This document shows, in pieces, positions 38,101-48,239 of a stretch of 64,000 nt of DNA; the stretch's first letter is position 1; each line of letters starts with the position of its first letter. The stretch spans positions 87,907,943-87,971,942 of the forward strand of contig CM071936.1 in NCBI GenBank assembly GCA_016081115.2, given 5' to 3'. A program made the position numbers and the translations under genes. The notes under the pieces were generated by a model, which saw nothing but the letters and a program-made list of their open reading frames with translations, was not told the DNA's origin and did no database searches. This DNA is from Rehmannia glutinosa (Eukaryota > Streptophyta > Magnoliopsida > Lamiales > Orobanchaceae).

Positions 38101-40209
38101 TATTCAAGCTTTGTTCATTATGTTTAAAACACCGAGCTCAGCGAGTTTTTAATGATCAAAGCTGATCAAGTTGAGTATCAAGTAGTTTAGTTCATTTTTC
38201 AGCCCTAATAGCAACAAACAAGCTACCATGCATTCTTAATTCTAGATCCTTACAGTCTGTGTATGATGCCTATAGACGCGACGCGCACAGCCAACGCGGA
38301 TGGATCAACAATAAAACCAAAACAACTTACGGAACCAAGTCAACAGTTTGAGTAAATTTTCCAGGCATACATTATACTTTCCATTACAGATATGGAAAAC
38401 AAGCATAAGCATACTTTGATGCAAACCCTGTATATTACCCTGTACATTTCAAAGTATCACGAGTTACTGATGAACGGATTACCTTTGGAAAAACCTGATC
38501 AAGGACTTGGACAGCACGTCTGGAATTCCAACCAAAATATCCTCTTGAGATTATGTCAGCCTACAAGAGATTCATTCAGATTTCAGAAGAATAATAATGT
38601 GAAAATAGGTAATTGGTAGATAAAAATAGAGTTAATTGTGATGCCAAAAAGAACTGTCTTCTGATACATCTTAAATACAAGAAAAAGAATAAAAGAATAT
38701 TTGCCTCTATGGAGTAGGATATGGCAACGGGTCCGACCCAGACCCAACCAGGACCTGCCTCATTGGGGCGGGTCTACGATAAATATATGGTTCTGTGGGC
38801 GGGTAATTGGTACTGATTTTCAGATCCAAGCGGTCCTGGGTCAGATAACGGGTTTAGTAGTAGGACCCCATCGTGACCCGACTCATATAATTAATATATT
38901 TAAGGGAGCCGCTATTAACACCCCCAAAACCTATTAATACATCCCCTCTTTTTAATTACAAAAATATCATCATCCTAAAAGACTAAAATGTCCATGGCAC
39001 CCAAAATATCTCTAAACACACCCACCAAACCTCTAAATACACCTCATCTAATCTTCTTACTCATCCGCAGCGATATCCTTCTTCTTTCTCCTCATCTTCT
39101 CCGATCAATTCCAAGGATATTCTTCTTCTTTCTCCCTCATCTACGATCAATTCTAAGAATTTTTCATGGGACAAACAAATGAACTTAAAAAAGAAAAAAA
39201 ATATTGAAATATTTAATAAGCCGAGAAATCCATTTTAACAGACTTATTAGGGCAGTAGCATTAATTTTTGTTCCTATGCCATTTTAATCTTTTACTAAAT
39301 TTAAATTAAATTTTCTTTGGTTTGTGAAGGCCACTTTCACTCTTTGCCATTCTCTATGGCAGTTTGATTCTGACATCTTCAATTTCATCATTCATCGGTC
39401 TTCCTCTTCTCTTCACCAGCTAACTTCTCATCCTCCCGATAACAGATTGTTTTGTTCCTTTCCATCTACCCATTTCAAATCAACAATTAGAACCACAGAG
39501 AAATAAGAACTGGTCGTATTTTCTGTTCAGACTCTTTTTTTCTTTTCTTTTCTCAGTTGTGGTGTATGTATTGAATATATATGTTGGGTGGGTTTATGTT
39601 TTGGGATATAATTAGGTTTAATTAGGAGAAGGGTAGATTATAAAATATTAGGGTGTATTAAGTATATAGGTTCTTTTTTAAAATAGGGTGGGGGTGCATT
39701 AAGAAGGGGGGAGTATTAATAAGTTTTGGGGATGTTAATAGCACTCCCCTATATTTAATCTTAGTTTATATATTACTCTTATCTTGTACCTGCATAATAG
39801 TTTGATTTTGGTCAAGAATAAAAGAACTTTTCACATCTTTCTGTTAATTTTTTCAGGCGTCCATTAATTGTAGGTTGGTATTTGTTAGATGGTAGTTTAT
39901 GTAAATAAATCAAACTTGAGTAATCAGATGCAATATGATCAAATAGATTCGGAAATGATCAAATGCTCTTACCCAAAAACTAAAAATAAAAAAGGAAAAA
40001 CGAATCAAATGCAAATTCAACTTAAAGAGCTAAAACTAAGCAAACAAAAAGGGTTCTGAGATTTGAGAATCTGAAAGAGACAAAAGAAGGAAAAATACTT
40101 TACGGGCGTAGATATCAGAGAGAATAGAAGCCCATCCACCATTTTTGAAGCTGAATTGAACTATTGATGACCCAAACAACACGAACAAAGGCCTTCCCGG
40201 TCCCACCAT
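35108..40209 (-). CDS. CPRD49: GDSL esterase/lipase, CPRD49-like, six exons
   Basis: An SGNH/GDSL hydrolase that should cleave ester bonds; the substrate is unknown. Exons on the minus strand: 40099-40209, 38483-38560, 37642-37782, 36022-36098, 35765-35914, 35108-35315. All introns start GT and end AG, and the joined 765 bp give 254 residues plus stop, close to the roughly 256 residues of Arabidopsis CPRD49 as I remember it. Block I reads LFGSSIV (Ser15 as nucleophile, with GSS in place of GDS). Block II GYFGWNS gives the oxyanion Gly. Block III YFGGNDS gives Asn79. Block V DGVHFS gives Asp187 and His190. I see no signal peptide, as in this subfamily. The start codon is the only Met before block I and follows an in-frame leader. 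This is the sole intact host gene in the window. Confidence 0.93.
35389..35610 (+). mobile_element. hAT-type MITE fragment in intron 5 of the GDSL gene
   Basis: Starts taggggtgtaaacaaatc and contains cgagcttgaacgagc and gagccaaac-like motifs shared with the better preserved copy at 37868-38207. The right terminus is not recognisable. Confidence 0.5.
36280..37400. repeat. Repeat-rich insert in intron 3 of the GDSL gene
   Basis: The left edge (gagtgtttgcaaa) and right edge (tttgtaaatactc) form a weak inverted repeat, so the block may be a large MITE. No 8-bp duplication was found. It contains the 21-bp minisatellite. Confidence 0.3.
36882..37175 (+). repeat. 21-bp minisatellite in intron 3 of the GDSL gene
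   Basis: About 14 imperfect copies of a unit like taactcgatgccaagttat with spacers, the main variants being gcc/gtc and tgg/tga. Some units are shortened or lengthened by a gataattg insertion. It is a directly repeated array with no unique spacers and no coding frame. Confidence 0.85.
37868..38207 (+). mobile_element. hAT-type MITE in intron 2 of the GDSL gene
   Basis: The 340-bp element starts tacagatgtaaac and ends cagcccta (imperfect inverted termini of the tagggctg-type hAT family). The flanks atcgtaac (37860-37867) and atagcaac (38208-38215) are an 8-bp duplication with two mismatches. Interior motifs (tcgagc, gagccaaac) recur in both orientations. Confidence 0.72.
38715..38894 (+). mobile_element. 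hAT-like GC-rich terminal fragment in intron 1
   Basis: Starts taggatatggcaacgggtcc and continues with gggtc/gaccc motifs. It is the same terminus class as 34315-34414. Its right part is cut by the Mutator-type MITE, and the far end was not identified. Confidence 0.4.
38904..39749. mobile_element. Mutator-like (MULE) miniature element in intron 1 of the GDSL gene
   Basis: Inverted ends of about 38 bp: the left starts gggagccgctattaaca and the right (inverted) ggggagtgctattaaca. It is flanked by a perfect 9-bp duplication tatatttaa (38895-38903 and 39750-39758), the size diagnostic of Mutator-like elements. The 846-bp interior has no transposase. It includes CT-rich stretches at 39050-39150 and 39390-39480 that could be captured host sequence. 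Confidence 0.88.
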
Positions 40210-40761
40210 CTCTCTTCTATATGTGTGATTGATTTTTCAATGATCCTCGCGCCCAACAATATTACTTGTTGGCAATCACGAATCCTCTTTGATTTCATTG
40301 TGCGAACAATTAATAAATAATGAAATATAATAATCATTGTAAATAAAATAATAAGGAATTGTAAAATTTTGAAGTTGATTGAGCTGGCAAAGAATTTTAA
40401 ATTTGGTGGTGGTTGTAGATGGCCTAACCATTGTTCAGATAGAGCAGCGGAGGCGCCGTAGCAGGCGGAAGCATGGGTTTATATGAGGGAGTACCGCGCT
40501 ACTCTAAAAAATAGAAAGAGAAAAAGAATTAATTTACATTTTATTATTATTTTCTTAATTTTTTATATAAAACCATTTTTTGAGTAATATGAAGCTATGA
40601 GTATTTCAATGCTCATATTTACCAAAAATGACATAAATATATTAAATATTAAGTTTATAATATTTTTTAAAAAAGTGAAAAAAATACAAAAACAAAAAAG
40701 TTAATATATGTCCATCAACTCATTAATTTTAGATATTTTTTAGAGTATTTCAATGCTCATA
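40210..40761. other. Upstream region of the GDSL gene
   Basis: Leader and promoter sequence for the minus-strand GDSL gene, then AT-rich sequence from about 40520 on. A direct repeat of gagtatttcaatgctcatat occurs at about 40597 and 40745, and a related tcatcaactcattaattttagatat occurs twice (about 40713 and 40803). Confidence 0.4.
40478..40484 (-). promoter_or_regulatory. Candidate TATA box of the GDSL gene
   Basis: The minus strand reads ATATAAA about 270 bp upstream of the start codon at 40209, followed downstream by GC-richer sequence suited to a leader. This rests on the motif and its position only. Confidence 0.35.
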
Positions 40762-41184
40762 TCTACCCTATAATATTAAAAGAAAAACAAGTTGACATAT
40801 GTCATCAACTCATTAATTTTAGATATTTGTCAATTTCTCATCCTCTTAATTCCACATGGCAGCTTCACATTTATCTATATGGCAAAATATAACAAATTGA
40901 AAAGATAACAAATTTTAATCAAGATTATGAAAGAAAAAATATAATCCCAAAATAAAGGATTTTTTCACCATTAGTTTGGAAAAAGTTCAAATCTATCCTA
41001 AGATATTTTTTTGAAAAATATTCAATTAGTTCAAAATATATATTTATGAATTTAAAAGAGAAAAAAATAATCTAAAAATCAAGATTATATCTAAGCTATC
41101 TTTGAAATTTGTTATCTTTTAAATTTATGACACTAAAATTTTATTTTTAGACAAATCTTGTATAACACACGGTTGTTATTCTAG
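40762..41184 (+). mobile_element. Candidate Helitron-type non-autonomous element
   Basis: Left end A|TCTACCCTATAATATTAAAAG and right end ...taacacacggttgttattCTAG|T fit Helitron rules: 5' TC, 3' CTAG, insertion between A and T, and a short hairpin (taaca...tgtta) about 10 bp before the 3' end. The 423-bp body is AT-rich and encodes nothing. Confidence 0.45.
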
Positions 41185-41247
41185 TACTCTATATACATGC
41201 TACCTTTTGTTTTTTTCAAATGAAATAACACAAAAACTTTTATGAGA

Positions 41248-41277
41248 CCGTCTCACGGATCTAGTTCCGTGAGACGG
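41248..41277. repeat. Perfect 12-bp inverted repeat (hairpin)
   Basis: Arms ccgtctcacgga and tccgtgagacgg with a 6-base loop (tctagt). It resembles a repeat I recall from other plant genomes and may be the end of a mobile element. Confidence 0.8.
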
Positions 41278-41359
41278 AGCCCCATATCCTGACCCGTAAC
41301 CCGCGGCCCATGGAGCTGAATTACCCAAGTAAACCCGCCCCTGTTTGTGTTTCATTTTG

Positions 41360-41362
<3 letters not shown>

Positions 41363-41421
<59 letters not shown>
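41363..41421 (+). repeat. (TC)n microsatellite
   Basis: About 29 uninterrupted TC repeats. It lies in what looks like the leader of the plus-strand gene remnant downstream, where CT-rich repeats are common in plants. Confidence 0.97.
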
Positions 41422-41423
<2 letters not shown>

Positions 41424-44400
41424 TCGTATTCTCAGACCAAAGTTTGAACACACGAAATCGAAACCAATCCCCACCATTCCTCAACCCTCGCCCACGTCTC
41501 TGAAACCGTCGAAACCGTCCGTTCAAGTGGCTATTTCTGCGATTTATGTGCGCGTGTTTTCATATCGAGTATTGTCATTCAACATTTGAAAGCAAAACCA
41601 GGTTTTCCTTTCAATTTCTATGCCTGTGTTCGATTCGTTTGGTATTGTAGCTATTTTCGAAAGTTGTTTCATGGATTTTTTTGTTTTGTAAACCGTGTTA
41701 ATTTCTGTATTTTATGGTTTAATTTTCAGTTCGTATTTTGTTAGGGGTTTTTTTTTAGCATGTTTTTTTCAAGTGAAGTGTAGACTATGGGGGTTAATTT
41801 GAGCATGTGTCTTAGATGTATTTTAGGTTTATGTAGTTCGTAATCGAAATACCAGTGTGTTTATGAAGTTCTATATATATTTATAGTATTAGTTTTGACC
41901 TTACAAGTATTACTTTTTGTTGTAAATGTATTAGTTGTTATACTCAAAGTATTACATGTGTTTTACATGTATTTTTCAGGGTTATGTATTTAGTATGTAA
42001 GTTTTGAGTATCACTTTTGCCCTTACAAGTATTACTTTTGGTGTTAAAAGTATCAGTTGTTGTAAAGAAAGTATTACATGTGTTTTTTATTAGGAGAAAT
42101 TACATGGAATACGTTGTTTTTTGTACACTTATCACACAATATGCTCTTATTACTTTTGTATCTATTTTTTTCCTTTTGTACCTAATTTTTTTTACGCTCC
42201 TGCATATTTTTTATTATTTTTATTTTTTTTGTTCCTGCATTGTTTTATATGTTATATAAGTTGTTTCGATACTGTTTAAATTTGTTTCTTTGTTGTTTCT
42301 ATGTTATTACTTTGTTGTTTCTATTGCCTCCTGGTTGTTTCCATGGTTTTTATGTTTTCATGCATTGGATCAAAAATTGAATTGTGTTTTTTTTTATTCA
42401 TGTTGTTTCTATCATATTTTTAATTTATTTGGTTTTAATATGTGTTGTTTTATGTGTATATTTCTTGATTTTTCATAAGACTCGAGTATAAAATGTATTA
42501 TATAATGGGGCAAAATTTATTTTTTCATTGAAATTTTATTGAATGAAACATGTTTGAAACAACATTGAAACAACAACGTAGAAAATTCTAGAAATTTTGG
42601 CATCTGGAAAATGATGTGCAGTAATCTAAAAAATATTTTTTCAGAATAAAATAAGCATTGTGTTTTCAGATCGAGTTGCTTGTGACCTTGTTTTTCTCCT
42701 GCTTTCTTCTTCTATTTGTTGCTTTTTTGTCCCTTCTTCTTCTTCTTCCCGATCTGCAGTTTGATTCTTCTTCCTTTCGAACACATGTCTTCTCCTTGTT
42801 CTTCTCCTTCGCACAGTGTTTGTGCACTGATTTTGCCTGCTGCGTTTTGGATCTATAGTTGGTGCTCTATTTTTTGTGGTGGTTTTATCTACAACGTATT
42901 GTGTGGGAAGGAGAGAGGTTGGAGTGTATTTTCGGGAATGTGAGACCGGGCAGCGTATTATAAAGTAATGTTTAGTATTTTGCAGGGTTTGATACTAAAT
43001 AGGTGGGTATTTTTGTCAATTTCTCTTTTTATTATGCTCTTTATACTAATTGTTTAATACTATCAAAAGTATCACTTTTTATATAACAAGTATAACTTTT
43101 TGTATAAAAAGTATCACCTTGTATACAAAAAGTATCATGAGTTTTTTGTAATGATATAGTGTTCAATATGTTTTGTAATGAAGTATATACTATGTGTTTA
43201 TTTTGAGCATGTGTTTTAGTTGTATTTTTAGTTTTCTGTATTTCGCATGCGAAGTACCATTGTGTTTATGTTCCTTACAAGTATTACTTTTTATATAACA
43301 AGTATAACTTTTCATATAAAAAGTATCACAATGTATGTAAAATGTATAATGTATTTTTGTAATGATATATTGCTCCATATGTTTTTTGTAAGGAATTAAC
43401 ATGGCTGATGAGTCAGCAATAGTTCCTGTTACGGATAAGGAAGATAAAAAACAGAAAGTAGAAAGAAAAAAGGGTATTACAAAGCTAAAGCCCGGAAGTC
43501 TGTTGATAGAAAAGGAGCAGGGAAAAGGAAAGTTGATAAGGATGTAACACCAAAGAAAGAAGAAATTGATGAGGAGGATCAAAAGGTTGTAAAGAAGATG
43601 AGGATTTAGGGGAAAGTAAAGAAAGATGTGACTGAAGAAAGATATTATATAGTGTTTTTAGTAATAATGTTTTTTTGTCATGTTTTTCATTATGATATTT
43701 TTGTTTGTTTTTGCAAAACGAAGACAAAAAAATTGTGGTTGACGAGGAGGAAGGTGGCAAGAAGAAGAAGAAAGCTAGGTATAAATGTATATTTTGCTAT
43801 TAATAAAATTTTATATGTGAACAATGATTTGGTTTGTTAATTATTAGTTGTTTTCTGAGAAATATGTCTTATTTAATTTCGGGGATTTCATTTCGCAAAG
43901 TGTAAAACCTCGGGAGTTGTTTGAGGTTATAAGTAGTTTAACCGATAGACAAAAAGGAAGATGTAGTAAATATAGGCTTTGGGGTTTTTGAAGTTTTCAA
44001 TCGAGTCATCATTCCCTATGAATATGGTTAGAAGACTGGTAGAAAGTTTTAATGGTACTAGTCGAATGTTGAAATTTGACAATTTTGCTTTTGTTGTAAC
44101 TGCTGACGATATTTAGGATGTTTTTTTAGTACCTAGGGGTAATGGACAGGCTGTTGAAGAGCTTAAGCAGGGTCAGTCAGTTGTTTTTATGGACGAGTTG
44201 AAGGAGAACTACGACATTGATGCTGACAGTTTAGTGCCTAGTTGAAGAGTGTTTTTAGTACGTTATTGGATGGCGGTGATGATTTTAAGAGAGTTTTTGT
44301 TATTTACGGTTTGTCTGTATTTTTAACACCTAGGAGCAATAGGAAGGTTGATTTGAACTGTATAAAATGTTTGGTTGACATGAATAGGATAGGAGAGTAT

Positions 44401-44908
44401 GACTGTTATTCGTACATTTTAAAAAAGTTGTGTGTGGGGGTGAATAAGTACAATGAGAATCTGAGCGCAAGATATGTCAGTGGCTGCGTTATTGTGTTGC
44501 TGATTCTATACTTTCATAGAATGAAATGACAATGCAATGATGAACCAAGCAATGTATCTCTGATTTCTCATTGGGATGCCAAGAATTTGAAAAAAAGAAT
44601 GAAGGAAGAAATTTTGGTGGGTGGGCTGGGTCAGGGTGAGTGGGTCACTGACAAATACCCTGTTAGCTCAAGACGGACAGTAGACGCTAGAAAAAACGTG
44701 GTGAGAAAGAGCCCGACAAAGAGACTGATGAATAAAATGAGGATGATGAAGAAGAGATTGAGAAAGAGCCGGATGAAAAAAAGAATGAAGGAACCGAGAA
44801 AGAGAAGGGTGATGATGGTGTGGAGAATCCGTCAAATTTTATAAATCTGAAGCTACCGAAAGGCGATGAGCTTTCGGATGACGAGGTGCACAGAATGGCC
44901 AGAGATGG

Positions 44909-45257
44909 AAGTTTGTATATGCTTTAGTGATTTTGTCAATTATGGAGTATCACTTTTAACTGTAATAGTATGATTTTTATGACTAAATGTATCAGTTTTA
45001 TTAATATAAGTATACTATATATGAGTATGCTTTTTGGTGATATTTCTCAAGTATAGAGTATCAATTTTAGCCATAAAAGTATTACTTTTGGCTCATAAAG
45101 TATCACTTTTAGGGATAAAAGTATTCCATGTATGATTATTTTTCTGTCAAGTATTGTAGTATCACTTTCACCCCTAAAAGTATCAATTTTAACCTTAAAA
45201 GTACAACTTTTTCACTTACTGTTTTATTTTTTATAATTGTAGAATGTCCAGAGATGT
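44909..45257 (+). repeat. Intron unit, first copy of a duplicated segment
   Basis: Matches 63436-63753 almost base for base (start aagtttgtatatgctttag, end ttgtagaatgtcca). The second copy lacks about 30 bp. The unit is full of agtatcactttt-type repeats. The gypsy solo LTR inserted exactly between the two copies. Confidence 0.85.
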
Positions 45258-46230
45258 AAGTTTGTAACGACCCGAATTTTTATGCCTTAATAAGAATTTT
45301 ATTAATCATGTTATTTGTTTATTTATAGAAAATAAAATAATAATGGTTAATTAGAAATTTATTAATGATTTTACTACATAGTTAATTTGTTAAATTATAG
45401 ATAATAAAAGAGTCTTTTTAATTGGATTGGTTAATTATTTAATTTGGGCCTTATAATGAATAATTAGACTTTTAATTAGTTTAGGGTATTAAATCAAGCT
45501 CACATTGTTAGTAAGTTAATTATAAGCCCATGTACTTTAAATCTAGCCGAATTAGTAATAGGTTAAAATATAGATATAAGACACGTAAAACACACACATT
45601 CAGAACACACAAAACACACGTCATAACAAACGCAGAGAGTGAGGCGTTCAGAGAGAACGCAAAGAGAGAGAGTCGGCCAAGAGAGAAGAGAGAAAAGAGA
45701 AGAAAGAAGGGTGACTTCCCAAACGCGATCGATTTAAAGGAGGCCTGAATAGAATTTTACTAACCCTAAATTGATTAGACAAGTAATCTCTTTAGTTTCA
45801 TGTAGAATTAGGGTTTACATTACTATGATCAATTAATATGTGTGATTGTGATGCTTATCGCCTAAATTATATATTTATTGTACTGGTATGATTAATTAAG
45901 TTATCTGGGCAAGCCGATTTCATGCTTTTGACGTTCCACATAACAAGAATAGATCATACTCATATTATATGTAATTATAGTAATATAAACATACTGATTC
46001 GAAATTGTTACAGATTCCAAAGAAATAACTTGTAACAATCTAAATCCTATTGTGCATGATAAGGGATATTATATGTTGATTTATATTGATTAAACTTGCG
46101 TGCATGCATGATGAAGAATTTAGTATATTGATGTGCTCATTGTTGACTACGACACTTTGAAACCGGGTTCCTATATTTTAATAAGCTATATATTTTCTGG
46201 AATTGTTATAATTAATTGAATGTAGGTTTT

Positions 46231-46780
46231 ATATGCCACCATGTAGTTTTATATCTCACAACCAACTCTAGTTTTATAAAATAAAACGCCCCAGGATTTC
46301 TCTACCGAGATTCTCCTTAGTGCACTATCTTGGGTTCCCAGCGCATGGTGGTCTGGGTTCCTCAAGCTTTGTTTCACGCGTGCCCAACCCATAGTTCCTT
46401 TCTCCCCCAATCATCCTCTCTTGCCTTCCATTGATGTATTCATCCATCAAAACTCTATATTTTTTTCTGTTTTTTTCAGCTTGTCACTTTTACTTTCCTC
46501 ATCCAATTGGTTGTTTCCATTGCTCGTAACCTTTTAGTTTTTGTATCCAACAACGTATCCCTTCCTCGTTTTTCCTTTTGCTCACCACGTAACCTTTGTC
46601 TCTTTTTTTTTGCGGATCCGGGGCGGCTCAAACAGGCTTTTGGATAACTACTTTGAGTCTCACGCCTCGATACCTTAGCCCCTGGCCAGTCATTTTTCAT
46701 CCATCCCTATCGCCGGCGTAAGATCTCAAAGAAATTGTATTCGCGTTTATCCTCGCGCTAATGAAGATGATTCTATACCT
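46231..46780 (+). other. 5' region of the LINE
   Basis: About 550 bp before ORF1, C- and T-rich, without a clear ORF. It probably contains the element's internal promoter and leader, a role inferred from position only. Confidence 0.4.
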
Positions 46781-48230
46781 ACATCATCCATCTTCCAAGA
46801 AAACACAGACTTGGATTTATGCCTCATGGGGAAAATTCTAGCACCACGCACTATCAACTCCGACAGATATCCGCACTCTTCAAACGCCCGTGGAGCCCAA
46901 AGAGCGCTTTCGCATGCAAATTAGTTCACGACAATATTTTCATTTTCAAATTCGACAAACTGATTGATAAGAAAAAAGTCCTTGCGAGCACTCCATGGCT
47001 CTTTGACGATACTTATTGGTCCTTCATGAGGCGGTAATGCATCAATCCTTCCGAAATTAAATTTGACAGCGAGTTTTGGGTTGATTGCATCATCTCCTTC
47101 TTGGTTTAATGAATAAAGAGTTTGCACGCATTGCCGGAAACCGACCGCCATTTTTCGAAGTGGATATTGACTCCTCGGCATGCTATTTGGAAAATACATT
47201 CGGATAAAGGTCTCCATCGACATCACTAAGCCTTTACTTCGAAGTTCTACATGCGTAAGTCCAAGGTGAAAAGAAAGAGATTTTCTTGAAATATGAAAGA
47301 CTACCGATTTTTGCTTTCATTGTGGCATTATCGGGCATGTGCTAAAGGATTGTGAAAACCGAATTCTAAATCCACCATCCGATATAGAAAATCTGGAATA
47401 TGGCCCTTGGCTTCGCCCTTCCCTACTCACTCCTCGTCGTCCACATAACTCGTCACCTTCACCCCAACAGAATCCGCCCGTACCACCACCTCCACCCTCT
47501 GAACTTTCCCCCAATTCACCCATAATCTCATCTGACCAACATATTCATCATGATTTCAATACCCGCAACCCAGATGATCCTATTCCCTACACATCAACCC
47601 CCCTTCATATCGCCTCCCCCCCAGTCAAAATCTTCAAACCTCCACAAATATCATCACATCCCCCATTCAAACCCACCCAACCTCTACAGCTTTAATTCCA
47701 TCCACAACAAAAAATCCAAGTGCTTCCAATACTACCCATCTCCCCTCATCCTCCAATCAAAGCTCCACCATTTTAATCCCATGTGATACTCCCTTATCTA
47801 AAGATACCCCTAGCCAAAACACACCCATAAATCTCCCCTCGTCCAATCAAAGTTCACTCCCTACTATCACCACCACTGCTCTGCCCGCACCTTCTCTACA
47901 AATCACTCCACCATCTTCCCCCCAACTCCCTCCCTCCTCGACACTTCCCTCCAGTCCATTTCTTGTCCAAGTCCCTATGAACCTTGACACTCCGGCCAGA
48001 AAAATTGCTCGTAAATTTACCTCTCTCCGCAAAAAATCCAACCCTTCCACTGCGCCACAACCTTGCACGTCAAAACGTAAACTTCACATAGATGGCTTCT
48101 TAAACACCGAGCTTAAACATGTACCCGTTGAAATCATCCAAAAACGCACAAAAATACCCGAACCTCTTCCACCCCTCTATCTCTTGAATCATCCTCGTGA
48201 TCAGTCTCACAAGAATTGGCGGAGCTTGCC
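46780..48230 (+). pseudogene. LINE ORF1 (DUF4283-type, zinc knuckle), broken
   Basis: 46815-47040 has the pattern LCLMGKILAPRTIN, matching the start of the DUF4283 domain found in plant L1 ORF1 proteins. A zinc knuckle CFHCGIIGHVLKDC is read at about 47311-47352. It is followed by a Pro/Ser-rich tail (47400-48060) and a basic patch around ARKIARKF. Frames change several times. The product would bind element RNA. Confidence 0.75.
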
Positions 48231-48239
48231 CGAGCCAAC

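Larger units (their letters stand above)
41340..45257 (+). pseudogene. 5' part of a mobile-element-associated (Ulp1/MULE-type) plant gene, decayed
   Basis: A leader-like first exon (41340-41601, ending cagg) is followed by a long intron. A start codon at 43401 opens an acidic and Lys-rich exon (MADESAIVPVTDKED), which shifts by one base in an A-run near 43465. A larger exon (about 43905-44530) has the hydrophobic pattern RVFVIYGLSVFLTPRS, CIKCLVDMNRIGEYDC, VSGCVIVLLILYFHR, like plant proteins found with Ulp1 proteases or Mutator-type elements (an inferred match). Stops occur at about 43988, 44114 and 44243. A further Glu/Lys-rich exon ends near 44909 (VHRMARDG). The 3' part continues after the nested insertion at 63750. 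Confidence 0.5.

Noticed and set aside
41347..41589. ORFs with Ser-Leu or Arg-Glu runs over the TC repeat
   Set aside because: They are translations of a microsatellite in a likely leader.
42017..42943. Hydrophobic, Phe/Leu-rich plus-strand ORFs
   Set aside because: They lie in a T-rich intron; the composition alone makes them look like membrane proteins.
43190..43760. Minus-strand Ser/Phe-rich ORFs
   Set aside because: Opposite strand of the Lys/Glu-rich exon and adjoining intron of the plus-strand gene remnant.
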